Shown here: positions 1 to 5,174 of the stretch, one piece after another | Numbering within the stretch: the first letter of the stretch is position 1 | Layout: each line of letters starts with the position of its first letter | Assembly: GCA_030729445.1 (NCBI GenBank) | Contig: JANQXJ010000096.1 | Span: 1-5,668, forward strand | Length of the DNA: 5,668 bases | Reading direction: 5' to 3' | Source of the DNA: Limnohabitans sp. | GTDB lineage: Bacteria; Pseudomonadota; Gammaproteobacteria; Burkholderiales; Burkholderiaceae_C | Notes under the pieces: generated by a model | What the model saw: only the letters and a program-made list of their open reading frames with translations | Told to the model about the DNA's origin: nothing | Databases searched by the model: none | Translations under genes and position numbers: made by a program

Positions 1-500
1 ACATGGCCTACCACGGCCGTCAGGTCATGCTGACTTACGAGATGCCGCTGGGCGAGATCGTGCTGGACTTCTTTGACAAGCTCAAATCGGTCAGCCGGGG
101 CTATGCCTCGATGGATTACGAGTTCAAGGAATTCCGTGCATCCGACGTGGTGAAGGTTGATATTTTGCTCAACGGCGAGAAGGTTGATGCGCTGTCCATC
201 ATCGTGCACCGTTCACAGTCACAGTACCGGGGCCGGGCGGTGGTGGCCAAGATGCGCGAGATCATCAGCCGCCAGATGTTCGATGTGGCGATCCAAGCGG
301 CCATTGGTGCCAACATCATTGCCCGTGAAAGCATCAAGGCCTTGCGCAAAAACGTGCTGGCCAAGTGCTACGGTGGCGACATTTCGCGCAAACGCAAACT
401 GCTCGAAAAGCAAAAGGCAGGTAAAAAGCGCATGAAACAAATTGGTTCGGTCGAGGTGCCCCAAGAGGCGTTCTTGGCCATTTTGCAGGTGGAAGATTGA
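1..500 (+). CDS. lepA: Elongation factor 4 (LepA), C-terminal part, 5' truncated by window edge
   Basis: This is the last 165 residues or so of the translational GTPase LepA/EF4, which acts on the ribosome (back-translocation and initiation/biogenesis roles have been proposed). The GTPase domain lies upstream of the window. Bases 1-2 finish a preceding codon, and the ATG at position 3 is an internal methionine, not the start. The first half (YHGRQVMLTYEMPLGEIV, then DFFDKLKSVSRGYASMDYEF) is the EF-G domain V-like region. The second half is the LepA-specific C-terminal domain, with RGRAVVAKMREIISRQMFDV, ANIIARESIKALRKNVLAKC, YGGDISRKRKLLEKQKAGKK and RMKQIGSVEVPQEAFLAIL, all nearly invariant in the family. 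The TGA stop shares its final A with the lepB ATG. LepA is about 600 residues in E. coli, so roughly three quarters is missing here. Identification is secure from family knowledge; no disruption is visible. Confidence 0.97.
   Translation, partial: MAYHGRQVMLTYEMPLGEIVLDFFDKLKSVSRGYASMDYEFKEFRASDVVKVDILLNGEKVDALSIIVHRSQSQYRGRAVVAKMREIISRQMFDVAIQAAIGANIIARESIKALRKNVLAKCYGGDISRKRKLLEKQKAGKKRMKQIGSVEVPQEAFLAILQVED
487..495 (+). promoter_or_regulatory. Ribosome binding site of lepB
   Basis: The stretch AGGTGGAAG lies inside the last lepA codons, 4-7 bases before the ATG at 500. It is a reasonable Shine-Dalgarno match. It supports the ATG at 500 rather than the adjacent in-frame TTG at 497, and hence the long N-terminus of LepB with its extra membrane segment. 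Confidence 0.6.
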
Positions 501-1465
501 TGCCCTTTTTAACGTCTTTGGTGCTGGCCGCATTTGTCGGCTACGCGGGTGCTTGGTATCTGGGCTACTTGGAGGGCAACTTTGCGCTGCTCTTGCTGCT
601 GGCCACGGTGGTCACGGGTATTTATTGGCTGGCCGAGCGCTTTGTGTTTTTGCCGCAGCGCCAAAAAGCGGTCGAGCAACTCGAAGCCGAAACCGCCAAG
701 CGCCGCGCCGAGTTGGCCAAAATGGGCATCGACAAGGTGGACACCGACATCCGCGAGTCTCGCGAAAAGCTGCTCATGCAGCCCTGGTGGCTGGATTGGA
801 CAGCGGGGCTCTTCCCTGTCATCGTGGTGGTGTTTGTGCTGCGCTCGTTCCTGTTTGAGCCCTTCAAGATCCCCTCGGGCTCCATGATCCCGACCCTGCA
901 CATCGGCGACCTGATTTTGGTGAACAAATTCCATTACGGCATTCGCTTGCCCGTGGCCAACACCAAGATCACCGAAGGCACACCCGTTCAGCGTGGTGAT
1001 GTGATGGTGTTCCGTTACCCCCCCAAGCCCAGCGTGGACTACATCAAGCGCGTGGTCGGTTTGCCCGGTGACGAGGTGGCTTACTTGAACAAAAGCCTGA
1101 CCATCAACGGCAAACCCGTGCCCACCGAAGTGCTACCGGACTTTTTTGACGAGTCCACCATGCGTTACCACAAGCACCGCCGCGAAAGTCTGGGTGCCAA
1201 GCCTCACCAAACGCTGCAGGACGATGACCGCCCAGCCTTTGTGCCTGGCGCTGACCAGTTTGCTGGGCGTGAGAACTGCAATTACACCGTCGAAGGCGTG
1301 ACCTGCAAGGTGCCCGCTGGCCACTACTTCATGATGGGCGACAACCGCGATAACTCGCTGGATTCGCGCTATTTTGGATTTGTGCCGGATGGCAACATCG
1401 TTGGCAAAGCCTTCTTTGTGTGGATGAACTTTGGTGATCTCAAGCGCATTGGCGCTTTTGACTGA
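500..1465 (+). CDS. lepB: Signal peptidase I
   Basis: This 321-residue inner-membrane serine protease of family S26 removes signal peptides from exported preproteins on the periplasmic face. The nucleophile is S128 in IPSGSMIPT, the general base is K183 in DYIKRVVGLPGD, and the family signature GDNRDNSLDSR is at 280-290. Hydrophobic segments lie near residues 3-23, 28-46 and 103-118, with a charged, probably helical cytoplasmic loop at about 53-97. Residues from about 28 (FALLLLLATVVTG) align with the very N-terminus of E. coli LepB, so this protein has one additional N-terminal membrane helix. Three helices with a cytoplasmic N-terminus would place the catalytic domain in the periplasm. C260 and C269 could form a periplasmic disulfide (inference). 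The start codon overlaps the lepA stop by one base (TGATG), as in a classic lepA-lepB operon with coupled translation. The segment at about 195-270 is the variable beta-domain insertion also seen in Gram-negative homologues. Confidence 0.97.
   Translation: MPFLTSLVLAAFVGYAGAWYLGYLEGNFALLLLLATVVTGIYWLAERFVFLPQRQKAVEQLEAETAKRRAELAKMGIDKVDTDIRESREKLLMQPWWLDWTAGLFPVIVVVFVLRSFLFEPFKIPSGSMIPTLHIGDLILVNKFHYGIRLPVANTKITEGTPVQRGDVMVFRYPPKPSVDYIKRVVGLPGDEVAYLNKSLTINGKPVPTEVLPDFFDESTMRYHKHRRESLGAKPHQTLQDDDRPAFVPGADQFAGRENCNYTVEGVTCKVPAGHYFMMGDNRDNSLDSRYFGFVPDGNIVGKAFFVWMNFGDLKRIGAFD
1442..1459 (+). other. Small hairpin at the 3' end of lepB, just before the rnc ribosome binding site
   Basis: AAGCGC (1442-1447) and GCGCTT (1452-1457) can pair into a 6-bp stem with the loop ATTG, followed by two further Ts. 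It lies within the last codons of lepB (KRIGAF) and ends 4 bases before the GAGG preceding rnc. It resembles a weak intrinsic terminator, but the stem is short and the T run is only four long. A chance structure in coding sequence is quite possible. Confidence 0.3.
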
Positions 1466-1467
1466 GG
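1464..1467 (+). promoter_or_regulatory. Ribosome binding site deciding the rnc start
   Basis: GAGG, overlapping the lepB TGA stop, sits 5 bases before the GTG at 1473, which is normal spacing. This favours GTG 1473 over the in-frame GTG at 1467, which overlaps the GAGG itself, and over the TTG and GTG codons at 1431 and 1434 inside lepB. Ribosomes ending lepB would stop on this site, so coupling is likely. Confidence 0.55.
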
Positions 1468-1472
1468 TGGGC

Positions 1473-2165
1473 GTGGCGACTTCCCCCGTTCTGTCCGAAT
1501 TGCAAGTCAGGCTGGGTTACGCCTTTCGTCAGCATGCTTTGCTGCAGCAGGCGGTCACGCACCGCAGTTTCAGTGCCGACCACAACGAGCGCCTGGAGTT
1601 TTTGGGCGACTCGGTGCTGAACCTGTCGGTGGCCCACCTGCTGTATGCCCAGCTGGCCAATTTGCCCGAAGGCGATTTGTCGCGGGTGCGGGCCAACCTG
1701 GTCAAACAAGACACGCTGCACCAACTGGCCAAAACCTTGGACTTGCCTGCCGTGATGCGCTTGGGCGAGGGCGAGATGCGCTCGGGCGGGCAAAACCGCC
1801 CGTCGATCCTCGCCGATGCGCTTGAAGCCATCATTGGCGCGGTGTACCTGGACGGCGGCTACAAGGATGCACAAGCCTTGGTCGAACGCTTGTTTGCCCA
1901 GGTCGACATCAAACCCGACATGCAGGCCGTGGGCAAAGACCCCAAGACCGAATTGCAAGAGTGGCTGCAAGGGCGCAAGCTCGCGCTGCCCAAATACACC
2001 GTGGTCGGCACCTCCGGGGCGGCGCACCGCCAGCAGTTCGAGGTCTCTTGCGAAGTGACTGAATTGCGCCAAACCCAACAAGGCTCGGGCGCATCGCGTC
2101 GCGCTGCCGAACAAGCAGCGGCTGCCGCCATGCTGCTCACCTTGAAATCCGAAAGCGCCGCATGA
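1473..2165 (+). CDS. rnc: Ribonuclease III
   Basis: RNase III cuts double-stranded RNA, notably the 16S and 23S rRNA precursor stems, and also controls some mRNAs. From the GTG start it has 230 residues, close to the 226 of E. coli. The catalytic domain (about 5-150) carries the signature NERLEFLGDS with E39, E42 and D46. It also has E66 in LPEGDLSRVRANLV, and D115 and E118 in ILADALEAIIGAVYLDGGY; these match the metal-binding acidic residues of the E. coli enzyme. A double-stranded RNA binding domain follows at about 156-224 (DPKTELQEWLQGRKLALPKY, ending ASRRAAEQAAAAAMLLTL). The start was chosen for its GAGG site and because homologues begin about 10 residues before LQVRLGYAF. The gene begins 7 bases after lepB and overlaps era by 4 bases (ATGA). 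There is no free 5' leader, unlike E. coli, where RNase III cleaves its own leader hairpin. Confidence 0.96.
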   Translation: MATSPVLSELQVRLGYAFRQHALLQQAVTHRSFSADHNERLEFLGDSVLNLSVAHLLYAQLANLPEGDLSRVRANLVKQDTLHQLAKTLDLPAVMRLGEGEMRSGGQNRPSILADALEAIIGAVYLDGGYKDAQALVERLFAQVDIKPDMQAVGKDPKTELQEWLQGRKLALPKYTVVGTSGAAHRQQFEVSCEVTELRQTQQGSGASRRAAEQAAAAAMLLTLKSESAA

Positions 2166-3223
2166 GCACCGAGAAAAAAACACCTGACACTGAACGCACG
2201 CCGCAAGAGCAAACCATGCGCCGCCCTGTGCAAATCGCGGGTGTGACGATCCAGCCACGCGATGCCTCAGAAGATGCCTCCTTGCCGCCCGTCGCTGCCG
2301 CACCCGCGCCTGCGCCTGTGCCGGTGGCAGGCCAGCGCTGCGGTTTGGTGGCCATTGTGGGCAAACCCAACGTGGGCAAGTCCACTTTGCTCAACGCCTT
2401 GGTGGGCCAAAAGATCAGCATCACCTCGCGCAAAGCGCAAACCACGCGCCACCGCATCACCGGCATCCGCACCGAAGGCGCGGCGCAGTATGTGTTTGTC
2501 GACACGCCCGGTTTCCAGACCATCCACGGCACCGCGCTCAACAAGTCGCTCAACAAAACCGTGGTCGGTGCGGTGAGTGATGTGGATCTGGTGCTGTTTG
2601 TGGTCGAGGCGGGCAGCTTCACCACGGCAGACGCCAAAGTGCTGGCGCTGCTCAAGCCTGGCATTCCGGTTTTGCTGGTGGCCAACAAACTCGACAACGT
2701 GCACCGCCGTGGCGACATCGCGCCCTGGCTGCAAAGCATGCAAGAGCGCCACGCCTTCACCGAGTTTGTGCCCATGTCGGCCAAGCAGCCCAAAGACATC
2801 GAGCGCCTGCTCGGCATTTGCGAAAAATACCTGCCCGAGCAGCCTTGGTGGCACGCCGAAGACGAACTCACCGATCGCAGCGAAAAGTTTTTGGCCAGCG
2901 AAATGGTGCGCGAAAAACTCTTTCGCCTGACCGGCGACGAGCTGCCTTACACCTCGACTGTGGTGATCGACAAGTTTGAAGAAGAAGCCGGTCGTACCGC
3001 CAAGCGGATGCTGCGCATTGCCGCCACCATCGTGGTCGAGCGCGAAGGGCACAAGGCCATGGTGATCGGTGACAAGGGCGAAAAGCTCAAACGCATCGGC
3101 ACCGAAACCCGCGTCGAGCTGGAAAAGCTGCTGGACGCCAAGGTGTTCATCGAGCTGTGGGTCAAAGTGCGTTCGGGCTGGGCCGACGACGAAGCCCGCG
3201 TGCGCAGCTTCGGCTACGAGTAA
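2162..3223 (+). CDS. era: GTPase Era with extended N-terminus
   Basis: Era is an essential Ras-like GTPase that binds the 3' end of 16S rRNA and helps mature the 30S subunit. The GTPase motifs are all present: G1 GKPNVGKST at 67-75, switch I region KAQTTRHRITGI at 91-102, G3 DTPG at 114-117, G4 NKLD at 175-178 and G5 SAK at 206-208. The C-terminal KH domain contains the RNA-binding GDKG (303-306) within AMVIGDKGEKLKRIG. The protein has 353 residues against 301 in E. coli. The excess is an N-terminal tail of about 58 residues, first charged, then Pro/Ala-rich (AAAPAPAPVPVAG), before the core begins at CGLVAIVGKP. An in-frame ATG at 2216 (residue 19) could give a shorter form, but the ATG at 2162 overlaps the rnc stop in an ATGA typical of coupled genes. 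The rnc-era-recO order is conserved with E. coli. Confidence 0.96.
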   Translation: MSTEKKTPDTERTPQEQTMRRPVQIAGVTIQPRDASEDASLPPVAAAPAPAPVPVAGQRCGLVAIVGKPNVGKSTLLNALVGQKISITSRKAQTTRHRITGIRTEGAAQYVFVDTPGFQTIHGTALNKSLNKTVVGAVSDVDLVLFVVEAGSFTTADAKVLALLKPGIPVLLVANKLDNVHRRGDIAPWLQSMQERHAFTEFVPMSAKQPKDIERLLGICEKYLPEQPWWHAEDELTDRSEKFLASEMVREKLFRLTGDELPYTSTVVIDKFEEEAGRTAKRMLRIAATIVVEREGHKAMVIGDKGEKLKRIGTETRVELEKLLDAKVFIELWVKVRSGWADDEARVRSFGYE

Positions 3224-3234
3224 TCTCGCTGCCA

Positions 3235-3981
3235 ATGGCCTCCAAGCGGATCGCAGACGAGCCAGCCTATGTGCTGCACCGCTACGACTGGAGCGAAACC
3301 AGCCTGATCCTCGAGGTCTTCACCCGCCACCACGGCCGGGTGGCCTTGGTGGCCAAAGGGGCCAAGCGGCCCACCTCCAGCTTCCGCCCGGTACTCTTGC
3401 CGCTGCAGCCTTTGTCGCTGGCCTTTGGGGGCGACGGCGACATCCGCACCCTCAAATCGGCCGAATGGGTGGGCGGCCATGTCATGCCCACGGGCGAGGC
3501 GCTGCTGTCGGGTTATTACCTGAACGAACTGCTGATGCGCCTGACGGCTCGTGACGATCCGCACCCCGCTTTGTTCGAGGTCTATGCCGCCGCCGTGCGC
3601 CTGCTGGCCAGTGGCGACCCCGATGCCTTGCAATGGGCTTTGCGCGGCTTTGAATTGCTGCTGCTGCGGGAAATGGGCTTGCTGCCCGCCCTGAACCAAC
3701 AAACCCTGACCCTCAAGCCTTTGTCGCTCACGGACAGTTATGCGCTTGTGCCCGAGGCGGGATTGCAGTGGGTCAGCGATGACCGCCAAGCCCTGCGCGG
3801 CGAGCAATGGCTGGCGCTGCACGCGGCGTTGGCGTCGCCCAGTCCTTTTGCCGCCTTGCTGCGTGAGTGCGCCGACCTGCTGGTGCAGTTGCAGCGCCCC
3901 TTGCGCCTCTTGCTCAACTACCATTGTGGTGTGGGCGCTTTGCGCACGCGTCAAATGATGCTGGACTTGCAAACTTTATGA
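3235..3981 (+). CDS. recO: DNA repair protein RecO
   Basis: RecO works with RecR (and RecF) to load RecA onto SSB-coated single-stranded DNA, and it anneals complementary strands. The 248-residue product shows the N-terminal OB-fold region (about 8-85), with YVLHRYDWSETSLILEVFTR and the basic GRVALVAKGAKRPTSSF typical of the family. A mostly helical C-terminal domain follows (YYLNELLMRL at 94-103, ALRGFELLLLREMGLLP at 135-151, LLLNYHCGVGALRTRQMM at 225-242). It has only two cysteines (C212 and C231), so the four-cysteine zinc site of some RecO proteins is absent, as is common in proteobacteria. The start is the first ATG, 11 bases after the era stop. No strong Shine-Dalgarno sequence is visible; only a GAG at 3218-3220 lies upstream. 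The open frame runs on upstream into era, but has no better start codon. The end overlaps pdxJ by 4 bases (ATGA). Confidence 0.92.
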   Translation: MASKRIADEPAYVLHRYDWSETSLILEVFTRHHGRVALVAKGAKRPTSSFRPVLLPLQPLSLAFGGDGDIRTLKSAEWVGGHVMPTGEALLSGYYLNELLMRLTARDDPHPALFEVYAAAVRLLASGDPDALQWALRGFELLLLREMGLLPALNQQTLTLKPLSLTDSYALVPEAGLQWVSDDRQALRGEQWLALHAALASPSPFAALLRECADLLVQLQRPLRLLLNYHCGVGALRTRQMMLDLQTL

Positions 3982-4733
3982 ACACCTCCATGACTCCTCA
4001 ACGCCTGGCCCTGTCGGTCAATGTCAACAAGGTTGCCCTGCTGCGCAACTCACGTCATTTGGGCATTCCCAGTCTGGTCCGTGCTGCCCAGCTGTGCCTG
4101 CAAGCGGGCGCGAACGGCATCACCATCCACCCCCGACCCGATGAGCGGCACATCCGCGCGAGCGACGTGCCCGAGCTCCACGCCCTCATGAAGGCCTGGC
4201 CCGAGCGCGAATTCAACATCGAAGGCAACCCTTTTCACAACCTGATGGACCATGTGCGTGCCGTGCGCCCGCACCAGGTGACTTTTGTGCCCGACAGCGA
4301 AGGCCAGTTCACCAGCGACCACGGCTGGGCCTTTCCGCAAGATGCCGAGCGCCTCAAACCCTTGATCGACGAGTGCAAAGCCCTGGGCGTTCGTGTGAGC
4401 CTGTTCATGGACCCGATCCCAGAGCAAATGGCCGCTGCCCGCGCCGTGGGGGCCGACCGGGTGGAGCTCTATACCGAGCCCTATGCCGCCGCCTATGGCA
4501 CGCCAGAACAAGCCATGCAGCTGCAGCGCTACGCCGATGCCGCCGTGGCTGCCACACATGCAGGCTTAGGCCTGAATGCAGGCCATGACCTCAACCGCGA
4601 CAACCTGCCCGCCTTTGTGGCCGCGGTCAAAGGTCTGCAAGAAGTCTCGATTGGCCACGCCTTCATGGCCGATGCGCTGGAGATGGGTTACGCCGCGACG
4701 GTGCAGGCGTATTTGGCTTGCCTGAACCCATGA
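3978..4733 (+). CDS. pdxJ: Pyridoxine 5'-phosphate synthase, divergent (Asn-Lys) subfamily
   Basis: PdxJ closes the ring in DXP-dependent vitamin B6 synthesis, joining 1-deoxyxylulose 5-phosphate with 3-amino-2-oxopropyl phosphate to give pyridoxine 5'-phosphate. The 251-residue TIM barrel keeps the residues equivalent to the E. coli catalytic set: H51 (GITIHPRPDERHI), E82 (FNIEG), H203 (NAGHDLNRDN) and the likely stabilising E163 (RVELYTEPYA). It also keeps N15, R26, R53, H58 and T112. The E. coli motif NIDHIATLRNAR reads NVNKVALLRNSR here, so the Asp-His pair recalled as contacting deoxyxylulose phosphate is N17-K18. The same pattern, with EFNIEG and ELYTEPYA, is what I recall from Bacteroidetes, Xanthomonas and some Comamonadaceae PdxJ, while Burkholderia and Ralstonia keep the E. 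coli type. The ATG at 3978 overlaps the recO stop; an ATG at 3990 is an alternative. It overlaps acpS by 4 bases, the usual pdxJ-acpS pairing. Confidence 0.93.
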   Translation: MNTSMTPQRLALSVNVNKVALLRNSRHLGIPSLVRAAQLCLQAGANGITIHPRPDERHIRASDVPELHALMKAWPEREFNIEGNPFHNLMDHVRAVRPHQVTFVPDSEGQFTSDHGWAFPQDAERLKPLIDECKALGVRVSLFMDPIPEQMAAARAVGADRVELYTEPYAAAYGTPEQAMQLQRYADAAVAATHAGLGLNAGHDLNRDNLPAFVAAVKGLQEVSIGHAFMADALEMGYAATVQAYLACLNP

Positions 4734-5137
4734 TCTACGGCATCGGCACCGACATCTGCGACATCCGCCGCATCCGGGCCAGCCTGGACAAGCACGGCGA
4801 GCGTTTTGCCGCCAAGGTGCTGTCGGACGCCGAAATGGCCACTTGGAAAGCCCGCAGCGCCCGCTGGCCCGAGCGGGGCGTGCGCTATTTGGCCACCCGG
4901 TTTTCAGCCAAAGAAGCGTTCAGCAAGGCGATTGGTCTGGGCATGCGCATGCCCATGACCTGGCGCCTGTGTGAGGTGGCCAAGCTGCCCAGTGGTCAGC
5001 CGGTCATCGTGCTGCATGGGGTTCTCAAAGAGTGGTTTGACGCCAAAAACCTCAGCGCCCACATCACCGTGACCGACGAATCCGAATACGCCGCCAGCTT
5101 TTGCGTGGTCGAAACCCAAAGCCCCTCGCGCCCTTGA
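4730..5137 (+). CDS. acpS: Holo-[acyl-carrier-protein] synthase
   Basis: AcpS transfers 4'-phosphopantetheine from coenzyme A to a serine of apo-ACP, switching on the carrier for fatty-acid synthesis. The 135-residue protein has the family's N-terminal motif MIYGIGTDICDIRRI with metal-binding D8. It has the central RFSAKEAFSKAIG at 57-69, with E62 (second Mg ligand) and K66, and HITVTD at 111-116 near the end of the fold. The E. coli protein is 126 residues; the excess here is a short insertion around 42-50 (RSARWPERG) and a polar tail (QSPSRP). The ATG at 4730 overlaps the pdxJ TGA in an ATGA, so translation is probably coupled; no clear separate ribosome binding site is seen. A TTG at 4718 in the same frame is less likely, because MIYGIGTD is the conserved N-terminus. 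An exact 18-bp palindrome lies in codons 70-76. Confidence 0.95.
   Translation: MIYGIGTDICDIRRIRASLDKHGERFAAKVLSDAEMATWKARSARWPERGVRYLATRFSAKEAFSKAIGLGMRMPMTWRLCEVAKLPSGQPVIVLHGVLKEWFDAKNLSAHITVTDESEYAASFCVVETQSPSRP
4938..4955. repeat. Perfect 18-bp palindrome inside acpS
   Basis: TGGGCATGCGCATGCCCA is identical to its own reverse complement and contains GCATGC twice. It falls in the acpS codons for LGMRMPM, a stretch that I recall as conserved in related AcpS proteins, so amino-acid constraint may explain it. There are no neighbouring features suggesting a binding site. Confidence 0.6.
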
Positions 5138-5174
5138 TTTGCCGCGCTGGCGCCCCACATGGAATCTACACCTC
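5138..5174 (+). other. Short acpS-nagZ spacer, the largest gap in the block
   Basis: These 37 bases hold no hairpin followed by a T run and no recognisable -35/-10 pair, so read-through from acpS into nagZ is expected. GGAA at 5161-5164 may serve as a weak ribosome binding site. Confidence 0.4.

Noticed and set aside
442..934. Frames on both strands overlapping the start of lepB (442-858 +, 509-934 -, 534-887 +)
   Set aside because: lepB in its own frame has every catalytic motif; the other frames give Arg/Cys/Trp-rich nonsense typical of shifted GC-rich codons.
2674..2681. GCTGGTGG, the E. coli Chi octamer, inside era
   Set aside because: This is a single copy in Leu-Val-rich coding sequence, and there is no reason to think this organism uses the E. 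coli Chi sequence.
3157..3234. Upstream-extended recO starting at GTG 3157 inside era
   Set aside because: The extra 26 residues (Arg/Gly-rich) are era read in another frame. The ATG at 3235 gives a normal-length RecO, with the OB-fold beginning a few residues later.
1440..3235. Long minus-strand open frames (1440-2303, 2137-2871, 2267-3235) opposite rnc and era
   Set aside because: They lie antisense to well-identified genes, have low-complexity compositions rich in His, Gln, Ala and Arg or Ser, match no family I know, and are the expected by-product of GC-rich coding sequence.
3214..3972. 252-codon minus-strand frame opposite recO
   Set aside because: It is a shadow of recO: the predicted protein is Gln/Gly/His-rich with no recognisable domain.
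4558..4584. Small repeat: ATGCAGGC twice, with CAGGC-TTAG-GCCTG between
   Set aside because: The stem is only 5 bp and it encodes the constrained HAGLGLNAGH segment of PdxJ; it is most likely due to the repeated Ala-Gly codons.
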